The translations under genes were made by a program, and so were the position numbers. Source: Deltaproteobacteria bacterium (GTDB taxonomy: Bacteria > Desulfobacterota > Desulfuromonadia > Desulfuromonadales > JAAYDE01). From it: a stretch of DNA of 40,913 nt. The notes beneath the pieces are model-generated. The model was given only the letters and a program-made list of their open reading frames with translations, did no database searches and was not told the origin of the DNA. Shown here in pieces: positions 28,974 through 38,331 of this stretch (positions are counted from its first letter, which is position 1; each line of letters opens with the position of its first letter). The stretch spans positions 1 through 40,913 of the forward strand of contig JAFGOW010000064.1 of the NCBI GenBank assembly GCA_016926265.1. The letters are read 5' to 3'.

Positions 28974-30246
28974 CCGGAAACGATGCCCGAACTCGGTCCT
29001 CGGATGCGTGTATCGGATCCGGGGATGGATGCCGCTGCTGCTCGGGGTGTTCTGTCTTTTGCCGGCCCTGGAGCAGGCGGCCTGGGGCGGCACCCTCTTC
29101 TTCAGCCCGGAGGCGGCTCTCCGCGAGGAATGCGATGACAACCTGTTCTACGACCAGGATAAAAGCGCCGACGATTTCCTGACCACCCTCTCTTTGGGGC
29201 TGGCCGGGGAATGCCGCGCCGAGCGTCTCAAAGGATCCCTGTTCGCGGGCCTCGATGTCCTGCGCTATGCCGATCACCGGGAGCTGGACGACGAGGATCA
29301 GAAATACCGGGCCGATCTTTCCTGGCAGTGGACCGAACGCCTCAATCTCTCCGGCGGCGGCGGATTCCAGCGCGATTCCCGGCCGGACCGCGATCTGGAG
29401 GAAACTGGCCTGGTCCTGGAACCCGAACGGCGCGATCGCTGGTGGGTTCAGGGCGGTGCCGGGTACGCGCTGACGGAACGGCTGACCGGGCAGTTCAGTT
29501 TCAACTATTCGGAAAGCGATTTCGAGGGTTTCGAATCGCTGGACAGCGAAATCTTCGGTTGGGACCTGGCCCTGGTCCGGGCCCACGATCCGACCCTGAA
29601 AAGCCGTCTGGTGTTTCAGGGCGGCCGTTACGAGTCCTTCAACGAGTACCAGCGATCGGAAGTCGATTACTACTCGCTGCAGTTGGGGGTCAGCAAGGCC
29701 CTGGGGGAACGCTGGAGTTTCGATGTCGCCGGCGGGGCGCGCTACAGCGAGAGTGAATTCGAAACCACGACCCCGCTCTATTATTTTCTTTATCCCGAAT
29801 GGCATCTTTTCGCCTATCGGGTCGACCAGAGCGACAGCGACGACTGGGGCTGGACCGGCGCCCTTTCGGTCTCTTACCGGGATCGGTACTCCGAACTGAA
29901 GTTCCATTTCTCTCACGACCTGGAACCCGCTTCGGGGCAGACCGGCGCCACCATCAGGACCTCGTTCGGAGCGGTGCTGAGCCATCGCTTCACCGAAGAG
30001 CTCACCCTTTTTCTGAGCGCTTCCTATCACATCAACGAAAGCGAAGAGGGGGAATACGCCGGCAGCGCCATCGACGAGCGGATCTGGTGGGTCCAGCCCC
30101 GGCTGAGCTACCGCATCACCGACGATTTTTCTGTCGAGGCCGGCTATCTCCACAGCCATCGGGAGGACCGGGACGACGACTACACCTCGGAGCGGAATCT
30201 GGTTTTCTGCCGTCTGCTGTGGCGGCATCGCTACCCATTGAACTGA
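28963..30246 (+). CDS. Outer-membrane beta-barrel protein of EPS/exosortase locus
   Basis: Signal peptide-like MPLLLGVFCLLPALEQAAWG, then beta-strand-rich sequence. TTG 28963 or an internal ATG near 29029 could be the start. Confidence 0.65.
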   Translation: MSPDRKRCPNSVLGCVYRIRGWMPLLLGVFCLLPALEQAAWGGTLFFSPEAALREECDDNLFYDQDKSADDFLTTLSLGLAGECRAERLKGSLFAGLDVLRYADHRELDDEDQKYRADLSWQWTERLNLSGGGGFQRDSRPDRDLEETGLVLEPERRDRWWVQGGAGYALTERLTGQFSFNYSESDFEGFESLDSEIFGWDLALVRAHDPTLKSRLVFQGGRYESFNEYQRSEVDYYSLQLGVSKALGERWSFDVAGGARYSESEFETTTPLYYFLYPEWHLFAYRVDQSDSDDWGWTGALSVSYRDRYSELKFHFSHDLEPASGQTGATIRTSFGAVLSHRFTEELTLFLSASYHINESEEGEYAGSAIDERIWWVQPRLSYRITDDFSVEAGYLHSHREDRDDDYTSERNLVFCRLLWRHRYPLN

Positions 30247-30269
30247 TTTTTTTGATTGAGGGCGTTTAA

Positions 30270-31829
30270 ATGCACGAAGAGATCAAAACCCCAATGGATC
30301 TGATCCATATCCTCAAAAGAAGGCGATGGTCGCTGATCGTGCCGGCCGCGGCCCTCTTTTTCTGCCTGGCCGTCATCGCCCTGGCGCTGCCACCGGTGTA
30401 CCGGGCGAGTTCCACCATCCTGATCGAATCCCAGGAGATCCCGCGCGATTACGTGGTCAGCACCGTCACCGGCTACGCGGAGCAGCGGCTCCACACCATC
30501 ACCCAGCGGATCATGAGCGCCACCCGGCTGCTGGAGATCATCAAGCAGTACGATCTGTACCCCGAAGAACGCCGGAAACTGACCAGCGAAGAGGTGGTCA
30601 AGGAGATGCGGGACGATATCGTTCTCGACACCATCAAGGGGGAGGTCATCGATCCCCGCACCGGCAGGCCCTCCGAGGCGACCATTGCCTTCAACCTCTC
30701 CTACCAGGGCGAAAACCCGGAGGTGGTGCAGCGGATCTCCAACGTGCTGGCTTCCCTCTACCTGGAGGAAAACCTTCGCGAGCGCGAGGCCAAATCCCTG
30801 GGCGCCACCCGCTTCCTCGAAGCCGAGGTGGAGGCGGTGCGGGCCAAACTGGCCGAGATCGACGGCCGCATCGCGCTGTTCAAGGAGGGCCGTCTGGACG
30901 CCCTGCCCGAGCTTTCCCAGTTCAATCTCCAGGTGTTGGACCGCACCGAGCGGGATATAGATCAACTGCTGGGGCAGATGCGTTCGCTGCGGGAGCGCGA
31001 GGAGTATCTCCAGGCCCAGCTCGGCGGGCTGCCTCCCCTGGAGGACAACCAGGACCGGCTCCGCCTCGACCAGTTGCGGCTGCAGCTCATCGAGCTTCAG
31101 ATCCGGGTCAGCGACGAATACCCCGACGTGCGCAGGATCAAGGGGGAGATCGCCCGCCTGGAACAGACCCTGGGCGACGGAAAAGGGAAAAAACCGGAAA
31201 AGGCCGCCAATCCCGCCTATGTCAACCTCGCGGCCCAGCTGGCCGGGGTCCAGTCGGAGATTGCCTCCCTCAAGGAACAGCTCAAGGGGTTCTACGCCAA
31301 GCGGGAGGAGTACCGCCGCCGGATCGAGAACGCGCCCAAGGTGGAAGAGGAATACAAGGCGCTGGTGTCGGAACGGAACAACTTCCAGCTCAAATTCGAC
31401 GATCTGACCAAAAAATCCATGGAGGCCAAGGTGGCGCAGGGGCTGGAGAAGGACCGCATGGGGGAACGCTTCACCCTGATCGAGGCGGCCCGGCTCCCCG
31501 AGAAGCCGGTGCGCCCCAACCGTCCGCTCATCCTTCTGCTCGGGCTGATTCTCGGGCTGGGGGCCGGCTCCGGCCTCGTGGCGCTGCGGGAATTCAGCGA
31601 CCACTCCATTCGCAGCGCCGAGGTGCTGGCCCGGATGACGCGGCTGCCGGTGCTGGCCAGCATCCCCCTGATCGTCACCGCCGCCGACCGGTTGCGGCAC
31701 CGCCGCCGGACGCTTTTCATCCGGGGAGCCTTGGTCCTGACGGCGCTGGTGGCGGTGCTGGCCTTTCACCTCTTCGTCATGGACCTGGATATCGTCTGGG
31801 CCAAGGTGATGCGCCGGTTGGGGATCTGA
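30270..31829 (+). CDS. Polysaccharide chain-length determinant (Wzz/Wzc-type)
   Basis: Two TM helices flanking coiled-coil; PPVYRASSTILIESQEIP; AARLPEKPVRPNRPLILLLGLILGLGAG. Confidence 0.88.
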   Translation: MHEEIKTPMDLIHILKRRRWSLIVPAAALFFCLAVIALALPPVYRASSTILIESQEIPRDYVVSTVTGYAEQRLHTITQRIMSATRLLEIIKQYDLYPEERRKLTSEEVVKEMRDDIVLDTIKGEVIDPRTGRPSEATIAFNLSYQGENPEVVQRISNVLASLYLEENLREREAKSLGATRFLEAEVEAVRAKLAEIDGRIALFKEGRLDALPELSQFNLQVLDRTERDIDQLLGQMRSLREREEYLQAQLGGLPPLEDNQDRLRLDQLRLQLIELQIRVSDEYPDVRRIKGEIARLEQTLGDGKGKKPEKAANPAYVNLAAQLAGVQSEIASLKEQLKGFYAKREEYRRRIENAPKVEEEYKALVSERNNFQLKFDDLTKKSMEAKVAQGLEKDRMGERFTLIEAARLPEKPVRPNRPLILLLGLILGLGAGSGLVALREFSDHSIRSAEVLARMTRLPVLASIPLIVTAADRLRHRRRTLFIRGALVLTALVAVLAFHLFVMDLDIVWAKVMRRLGI

Positions 31830-31885
31830 TCCGGGCCCGGCCGCGGCGTTCGAAAAAGAGCCTCGATTCCTGGAGGGAAAAGAAG

Positions 31886-32677
31886 ATGGCAATGAGCGAG
31901 TGGTTCGGGACCAGAAAACGCGCCGCCGAGGAGAGCCCGGTCGGTTTTGCCGCCGTCGTTCCCCGGAGTCGGGAAGAACAGGAGAAGGCCGGCTGGGTAT
32001 CCCCCCGCTACAGCCAGTGCCGGGAGATCAGCCTCGACCCCGAGGGCCTCGCCGCGCGGCGCGTCGTGGCCCTGCAGGCCGAAAACGATGAACTGGAGCA
32101 TTACCGGGTGCTGCGTACCCAGATCCTGCAGCGCACCAAAGAACAAGGGGGCAATGCCATCATGGTGACCAGCGCCGTGCCCGGCGAGGGGAAAACCCTG
32201 ACCGCCATCAATCTGGCCCTGAGCTTCGCCAAGGAATTCCGGGAGACCGCGCTGCTGGTGGACTGCGACCTGAAGCGCCAGGCGGTACGGAAAACCCTCG
32301 GCTTCAGCCATGACAAGGGGCTGGTGGATTACCTGCTGTTCGAAAGCCCGGTTTCGGAGCTGATGGTGTGGCCCGGCCTGGAGAAATTCACCGTCATCTC
32401 CGGCGGCCGGACCATCCACGACAGCAGCGAACTGCTCGGTTCCAAGCGGATGCGGGAGCTGGTGGCGGAGCTCAAGGGCCGCTACCCGGACCGCTATGTC
32501 TTTTTCGATGCCCCGCCGCTCCTCTCCGGGGCCGACGCCCTGGCCATGATCCCCCTGGTCGATCATGTGCTGGTGGTGGTGCGGGCCGCCGCCACCTCCC
32601 TGAAAGACGTCAGCAAGGCGTTGGAATTGTTGCCGAAAGAAAAGATTTTCGGGCTGGTGCTGAACGCCGGGGATTAA
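31886..32677 (+). CDS. BY-kinase-like (CpsD/CapB) ATPase of EPS locus
   Basis: Walker A TSAVPGEGKTLTAINLA, Walker A' LLVDCDLKRQAVRKTLG, Walker B YVFFDAPPLL. Confidence 0.85.
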   Translation: MAMSEWFGTRKRAAEESPVGFAAVVPRSREEQEKAGWVSPRYSQCREISLDPEGLAARRVVALQAENDELEHYRVLRTQILQRTKEQGGNAIMVTSAVPGEGKTLTAINLALSFAKEFRETALLVDCDLKRQAVRKTLGFSHDKGLVDYLLFESPVSELMVWPGLEKFTVISGGRTIHDSSELLGSKRMRELVAELKGRYPDRYVFFDAPPLLSGADALAMIPLVDHVLVVVRAAATSLKDVSKALELLPKEKIFGLVLNAGD

Positions 32678-32699
32678 AATAGGGCCGGCCGGAAACCAC

Positions 32700-33026
32700 A
32701 TGGAAAATTATCGAAAACTTAATGCAACCCAAACAATGAATAACGATACTGATTCCCGTGACAAGGGAAAAGCAGGCGGGACAGGGGCCTCCTCCAAAGG
32801 GCCGGGAAAAACCGGAGTCAGGCGGTCCGGATCGGGAGAAGCCTGGGGGGAGCATTCCGGCATGGATATCAGCGCCATTCTCCAGGAGGTTGAACGGAAG
32901 CTGCTCGATGCCGCCCGCAGCCGGTTCACCGGCGAGATCCGTTTTACCTTCAACGTCAGCCAGGGGGGGTTCAGCACCTGCTACGTCGAAAAGGAGCGGG
33001 AGAACCTGATCAACAAAAAAGGCTGA
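32700..33026 (+). CDS. Small hypothetical protein
   Basis: 108-aa ORF in the intergenic gap, upstream of the terminator; low-complexity Gly/Lys N-terminus. Confidence 0.4.
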   Translation: MENYRKLNATQTMNNDTDSRDKGKAGGTGASSKGPGKTGVRRSGSGEAWGEHSGMDISAILQEVERKLLDAARSRFTGEIRFTFNVSQGGFSTCYVEKERENLINKKG

Positions 33027-33107
33027 CCCACCCGGGGCCCCGGCCCCGGCACAACTGAACGGCAACACATCGGTTACCGAGAAAACCCGCCCAAGCGGGA
33101 TCTTTCC

Positions 33108-33157
33108 AGGCCCGGTCGAAGACATCCATGTCATGTCTTTCGCCGGGCCTTTTTTTT
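33108..33157 (+). terminator. Rho-independent terminator at end of EPS operon
   Basis: aggcccggtcgaagacat ... atgtctttcgccgggcct inverted repeat followed by T8. Confidence 0.8.
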
Positions 33158-33380
33158 GGGCCCCAAAAAAGGCGCCGACCTCATAAACGGTGCGCCACAT
33201 AAACAAAAAGCGGTCCGAAGACCCGGCGAATATCCACTGACGGAAAGGAGGGAGCAAGGGAAAAGGGAAAAAAGGGAGGCAACAGAGTCTTGAAGGAATC
33301 TGGGGCGAGGAGGGCGGCTGGGCCCCGGCCGGAACAGGATGCGTCATTCATTAACCAACGGTATTCACTAGGAGGAGAAA

Positions 33381-34139
33381 ATGATGAAAAAGAAATTGTC
33401 CCTGATCCTGGCGGCGGTTGCCTGCGTCTTCAGCTTCGCCGGCCAGGCCGCGGCGGCTTTCCAGGAGGAATCGACCCTGGTCCGCGTTGTCTATAGCAGG
33501 GTAGAAGAGGTTAATCACGCCACCGATCTCGGCGTTCTGGCCAATACCCTGACCCCGGCCACGGCGACCATCGCCCTGACCGCCAACCCCTTTGACCTCT
33601 CCATGTTCCCCAACTCGACCCTGGCCGACCTCCAGGTGGCCTACTTCGCCCTGGACAACTCCGTCAGCAACAACAAGAAGATCTGGGTCTCCGGGCCGGA
33701 GAGCGGCATGACCTACACCGGCGGCGCCACCATGCAGAATGTCGCCACCTCCATCCAGAACAACCTGCTCAACAGCTACGAGACGCTGAGCTACGGCGCG
33801 AGCTACCTCCTGAGTATCGGCTACAATGGAATGAGCGTAAACTACGAACAGTATGCTCTCGATTCTTTCTTCAGCACCATCCCGGGCATTGACACCACAG
33901 AAGCCAACCTGGCGGATCTGGCCACCGTCGGCTACGTCGAGCAGACCCTCTACTACATGGATCCGGCCAGCGAATTCACCAGAATGAGCGGCGTCGTGGC
34001 GAGCACCGGCGTCGTGATCCGCACCCTGGTTGACGGCACCACCGTGATCAACCCCTCCGCAGTCCCTCTTCCAGGCGCCTTCTGGCTGCTCGGCTCCGGC
34101 CTCGTGGGCCTGATCGGCATCCGCCGCAAAAACGGTTAA
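33381..34139 (+). CDS. VPLPG-CTERM exosortase-sorted secreted protein
   Basis: Signal peptide; C-terminal VPLPGAFWLLGSGLVGLIGIRRKNG (motif + TM + basic tail); RBS aggaggag. Confidence 0.85.
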   Translation: MMKKKLSLILAAVACVFSFAGQAAAAFQEESTLVRVVYSRVEEVNHATDLGVLANTLTPATATIALTANPFDLSMFPNSTLADLQVAYFALDNSVSNNKKIWVSGPESGMTYTGGATMQNVATSIQNNLLNSYETLSYGASYLLSIGYNGMSVNYEQYALDSFFSTIPGIDTTEANLADLATVGYVEQTLYYMDPASEFTRMSGVVASTGVVIRTLVDGTTVINPSAVPLPGAFWLLGSGLVGLIGIRRKNG

Positions 34140-34175
34140 TTCAAACAACCTTTCATATTCTGAGGAGAAAAGACC

Positions 34176-35603
34176 ATGTTAAAGAAAGCACTCGGCACCG
34201 CGGCCATGGGCGTTTTGGCCCTGACCGGCACCGCCCTGGCCGACATCGACATCAACATCTACGGCGCCTCGGCCCAACACCTGTTCTGGAATGACGCCGC
34301 CGACAACTTCCTGACCCAGCAGGGCTGCACCGGCGTGGCCCAGAGCAGCGTCGACAGCAAGAACGGCATCACCCGTGCCGACTGCACCGCCACCTACGGC
34401 GACTACGTCAACATCCGCTACACCTCCAAGGCCTCCTGGGACGGCATTTACGCGGCCCACAACTTCAGCGCCGCAGCCGTGACCCCGAACCCGGCCCCGG
34501 CTTTTGGCAACTGCGCGCCCGGCACCAACGGCGTGCCCGCCGACCGCTACGACTACCGGGCCATGGCCGACTCTCTCAACGCCACCACCACCTCCTGCCA
34601 GAAGGTCCACCTCGGGGCCTCGGACATGAAAGCCCCCTTTTTCACCCAGAAATCCTACGGCCAGAAGTACGGCCACCTGAAAGGGGGCTGGATCGAGCAG
34701 GAATTCTTCGGCATCCAGAACACCACCGCCCCCTATGAACCGCTGGCGGTCCCCTTCGGCTTCTTCGCCAACAACAACCTCGGCATCTACCGCTGCACCA
34801 ACGCCGGCGTCATGGAAGGCGCCATGTGCAGCCAGAACAGCGAGTGCGACACCTACAGCGACGTCGCCGGGGTCAAGACCTCCAACAACGACGGCGTCTG
34901 CGGCGCCAAGACGGCCCTCGACAGCATCAGTCGCCAGATGGCGGTCGCCCTCTTCTCCGGCGACATCTACTACTGGGACGACCTCGGCGCCGGCTTCGAC
35001 GTTGACGGCAACCCCGCCACCTCGGACGCGGTCACTGTCTGCTTCCGCCACGCTGGTTCCGGCACCCACGCCACCCTCGACTGGGCCGTGATGCAGGGCA
35101 ACGCCAGTCGGAAAATTCCTTGGGGGAAAACCCTTGCTACCGAAGAGATGAGCGCCCAGACCATGGGGATCCAGGATGAGTGGTACGGCGCCACCGCCGA
35201 ATTTCCCCGCTTCTTCTTCAACGACGGCTCCTCCGACATGATGAAATGCATCCGGGACAACAACGGCGCCATCGGCTACGCCGACGCCGACCAGCTCGAG
35301 GCTTCGCCCGCGTACGCGACCTCGGTCTATGCCCTCAACTACAACGGCGAAAAGCCGGACCGCTACAACATCCGCAACGGCGTCTACACCTTCTGGTCCC
35401 TCAACCGCCTCTACAAGAACGCCGACATCACCGCGACCCAGGATACCATCATCACCGACCTGATCGCCTTCGCCGAGAACCCGGCCAACATCCCTTCCAG
35501 CAAGATGGCTTTCTGGGCCACCTCCGGCGAGATGAAACGGGCCAAGGCCGAGCCCAACGTCTATCCCGAAGTGACGGGTCAGGCCTATCCCCAGCGCCCC
35601 TGA
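34176..35603 (+). CDS. PstS-like secreted substrate-binding (phosphate-binding-type) protein
   Basis: Signal peptide; DIDINIYGASAQ; HAGSGTHATLDW; NDGSSDMMKCIRDNNGAIGYADADQL typical of PstS-like type 2 periplasmic-binding fold. Confidence 0.65.
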   Translation: MLKKALGTAAMGVLALTGTALADIDINIYGASAQHLFWNDAADNFLTQQGCTGVAQSSVDSKNGITRADCTATYGDYVNIRYTSKASWDGIYAAHNFSAAAVTPNPAPAFGNCAPGTNGVPADRYDYRAMADSLNATTTSCQKVHLGASDMKAPFFTQKSYGQKYGHLKGGWIEQEFFGIQNTTAPYEPLAVPFGFFANNNLGIYRCTNAGVMEGAMCSQNSECDTYSDVAGVKTSNNDGVCGAKTALDSISRQMAVALFSGDIYYWDDLGAGFDVDGNPATSDAVTVCFRHAGSGTHATLDWAVMQGNASRKIPWGKTLATEEMSAQTMGIQDEWYGATAEFPRFFFNDGSSDMMKCIRDNNGAIGYADADQLEASPAYATSVYALNYNGEKPDRYNIRNGVYTFWSLNRLYKNADITATQDTIITDLIAFAENPANIPSSKMAFWATSGEMKRAKAEPNVYPEVTGQAYPQRP

Positions 35604-35631
35604 CGTTTTTCGGGTGACATGAAGAGCAGCG

Positions 35632-35660
35632 GGAGGGTCCTCTGGGACCCTCCTTTTTTT
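35632..35660 (+). terminator. Rho-independent terminator after PstS-like gene
   Basis: ggagggtcc-tctg-ggaccctcc perfect 9-bp stem followed by T7. Confidence 0.9.
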
Positions 35661-35676
35661 GGGGGAGGGCGGGGAC

Positions 35677-35692
35677 CTAACCGGAAGCTAAC
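35677..35692 (+). promoter_or_regulatory. Direct repeat CTAAC-N6-CTAAC (11-bp period), Pho-box-like
   Basis: ctaac cggaag ctaac between the terminator and the VPLPG-CTERM ORF. Confidence 0.45.
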
Positions 35693-35717
35693 CTGGTGTT
35701 CTTATCTTATCGGAGAA

Positions 35718-36374
35718 ATGAATGGCGGTTTTCCCGGCACGGAGCCCATGAAACTGAAACGGCAATGGATCATAGCCTCCGCGGTGGCGGCCTCGGTCTT
35801 CCTGGCGGCGACGGCGGGGTATGTGGCGCCGCTGCTCTCTCCCGGCCGCCTTGCGGGGCGGGGAGCGCTTCCGGTGGGGGCGGGGGAAGGGTCCGGCCTC
35901 GCCGGGCCCCCCTACTACCGGCTCGCCGCCTCTTTCCTGAAGGAGGAGACGCTCCCCCTGGGCGCTTTCCTGACGGCGAAGGGACCCGTTTTTTCCCACG
36001 GTTTGCCTCCCGAGCGGCCGGGGAGGGTGGCGGCTTCCGGTCCCGGCTGCTGGTCCGGTCCCGGAGAGCGCCGGCAACGCCACCCGGCGTCTTGGCCCCA
36101 AGGCCCTTCGACCCTATCCGATGGCGGAGGAGGGCATTGGGACCGCGATTTTCCACCGGTTGCGTCCCCCGGCGAACCGCCTTCTTCCGGAGGCGGGGGG
36201 AAAGCGCCGGGCTGGATTTACGTCTACTTCCCCGCGCCGACCGACCCCGGCGGGCCCGGAACCTGGCCCCCCGTTCATCCCGGCCCGGTGCCGCTCCCCG
36301 GCGCCTGGCTGCTTCTGGCCAGCGGCCTGGCAGGGCTTGGGCTCGGGAAAAAGCTTTTGCGCAAGAGAGGCTGA
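35718..36374 (+). CDS. Gly/Pro-rich VPLPG-CTERM exosortase-sorted protein
   Basis: N-terminal TM/signal IIASAVAASVFLAATAGYVAP; low-complexity middle; C-terminal VPLPGAWLLLASGLAGLGLGKKLLRKRG fixes the reading frame. Confidence 0.7.
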   Translation: MNGGFPGTEPMKLKRQWIIASAVAASVFLAATAGYVAPLLSPGRLAGRGALPVGAGEGSGLAGPPYYRLAASFLKEETLPLGAFLTAKGPVFSHGLPPERPGRVAASGPGCWSGPGERRQRHPASWPQGPSTLSDGGGGHWDRDFPPVASPGEPPSSGGGGKAPGWIYVYFPAPTDPGGPGTWPPVHPGPVPLPGAWLLLASGLAGLGLGKKLLRKRG

Positions 36375-36470
36375 TCCCGCCCCGGCCTGCCTTCTTTCCT
36401 CCGAAATTTTTCAACCACTGCCCGTTTCGTGTCCGACTCGGCCCGTACCGATTCCCCTTCTCATCGAAAT

Positions 36471-36518
36471 CTAGCAAAAACCTATTTTTCTTCTAGCCCG
36501 AGTCCGTTTTGCTCTAGC
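36471..36518 (+). promoter_or_regulatory. Phased direct repeats CTAGC-N6-CTATT-N6-CTAGC...CTAGC upstream of alkaline phosphatase
   Basis: Repeat starts at 36471, 36482, 36493 and 36514 (spacing 11, 11, 21). Confidence 0.5.
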
Positions 36519-36688
36519 AGGCAGATCGAGGAGCTTCCCATGGGGGGAGGGTTCTGGAGTTATGGAAACTGGAGCGTAGCGGGAAAGGAGGTTGGGGGGG
36601 GCGGAAAAAATGTCCAGAAACGCGTGCCATGGAATGCCCAATGGTGAAGACAACCATGAAATTCGAAAACAGACGGGAGGAAAGCATA

Positions 36689-38235
36689 ATGAGATGGAAT
36701 GAACGAATCACCCTGATAGCGGCTGCCGCCTTTGTCCTGGCAGCCACGACGGCCTTCGCCGGCCAGCCGAAATATGTGTTCTTCTTCCTCGGGGACGGCA
36801 TGGCCAACGCCCAGATTCAGGCCACCGAGGCCTATCTGACCACCGTCAACGGCGGCTCGGCCACCCTGGCCGAAGATCTGCTGAAGCCCGAAAACCGGCT
36901 CAACATGACCCAGTTGCCGGTCCAGGGAATGCAGACCACCTACGACGCCTTTGCCCTGATGACCGATTCCGCCTCCTCGGCGACGGCCTTCGCTTCCGGC
37001 ACCAAGACCAAAAGCGGCGTCATCAATATGGACCCCACCGGAACCACCGCCTACAAGAGCGTCGCCGAACTCGCCCACGAGCGCGGCATGAAGGTCGGCG
37101 TCATCTCCAGCGTCTCCCTGGATCACGCCACCCCGGCGGCCTACTACGCCAGCGTCCCCAACCGCGGCCAGATGAACAGCATCGCCACCCAGCTCGCCAA
37201 CTCGGACTACGAATTCTTCGGCGGCGGCGGCCTGGTGCGGCCGACGGGAGCCTCGGCCCCCGATACCAACAACAACGTCTGGGACCTGCTGACCGCGAAC
37301 GGCTACGAAGTTCGCAACGACCGGGAATCGATCCTGGCGCTCAAGGAAGAACCCCGTGACAAGGTGGTCTGCATCAATCCGTGGCTGCAGGACTCCTCGG
37401 CCATGCCCTATGACATCGACCGTCCTGCTACCAACCTGTCGCTGGCCGAAATGACCGATGTCGCCATCTCGGTTCTCCAGAAACAGGAGCGGGGCAAGCG
37501 CTGCAGGAGAAATTGCAAGAATGAGGGCTTTTTCCTGATGGTTGAAGGGGGCAAGATCGACTGGGCCTGTCACGCCAACGACGCCAAGGCAACGATCGGC
37601 GACATGCTCGATTTCGACAATGCCATCGGCGTCGCCCTCGATTTCTACAAAAAGCACCCGCATGAAACCCTGATCGTGGTCACTGGCGACCACGAAACCG
37701 GCGGTATGACCATCGGGCATGCCACCACCGGCTACACCGCCTACTACGATCGCCTTCTCGACCAGACCAACAGCTTCACCTATTTCGGCCAGAATCAGTG
37801 GCGGGACCACAAAGCCGCCACCGCCGCCGGCGTTTGCGGCAGCCATATCGGAACCGCGAACCTGCCCGCCGATGGGGCGATGCAGAATCTGATGGAGAAT
37901 GTTTTCGGCCTCTCCTGGAGCGAGCTCAACGCCTACCAGCAGGAAAAGCTCGAAGACGCCTACGACAAATCGATGTGCGGCTCCAACGGCAACAGCAGCG
38001 CGGAAAACAGCTATCTCTACGGCGGCTATGAACCGATCGTGGTGACCATCACCCATATCCTCAACGAGCGGGCCAGCATCGGCTGGACCTCCTATGCCAC
38101 ACCGGGGTGCCGGTTCCCCTTTATGCCGTCGGTTCGAAAGCCGAACTTTTCAGCGGCTTCTACGACAACACCGACATCGCCAAGAAGATCGCCCGGGCCA
38201 TGGGCGTCCGCCAGGATCTGCCGGTTACCAAGTAA
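36689..38235 (+). pseudogene. Alkaline phosphatase (PhoA family), frameshifted near C-terminus
   Basis: FFLGDGMA, LMTDSASSATAFASGTKT, GDHETGG; frame 2 is lost near 38097 and the expected tail HTGVPVPLYAVGSKAELFSGFYDNTDIAKKIARAMG continues in frame 1 to TAA 38233-38235; one missing base. Confidence 0.88.
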
Positions 38236-38269
38236 CGAATGCGGCTCCGGGTCGGGATTTAAACAGCGG

Positions 38270-38311
38270 AACGGCGCCTCTCTCCCAGGGGGCGCCGTTT
38301 CCCATTTTTTT
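38270..38311 (+). terminator. Rho-independent terminator after alkaline phosphatase
   Basis: aacggcgcc ... ggcgccgtt stem then cccaTTTTTTT. Confidence 0.8.
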
Positions 38312-38331
38312 ACAGGACAAGGGGAGTGGCC

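Noticed and set aside
30326-31885. Long ORF preceding the BY-kinase in frame 2
   Set aside because: Its N-terminal part overlaps the chain-length determinant out of frame with low-complexity Arg/Gly/Pro content; the real gene starts at ATG 31886.
33050-33157. Possible c-di-GMP/cGAMP (GEMM) riboswitch because of 'cggttaccga' before a terminator
   Set aside because: Only the short 3' element is present; the conserved 5' core (CAAACC, GACGCAAAGC) is absent.
33290-33496. 68-aa ORF overlapping the start of the VPLPG-CTERM gene
   Set aside because: Overlaps the well-supported gene at 33381 out of frame and has no domain evidence.
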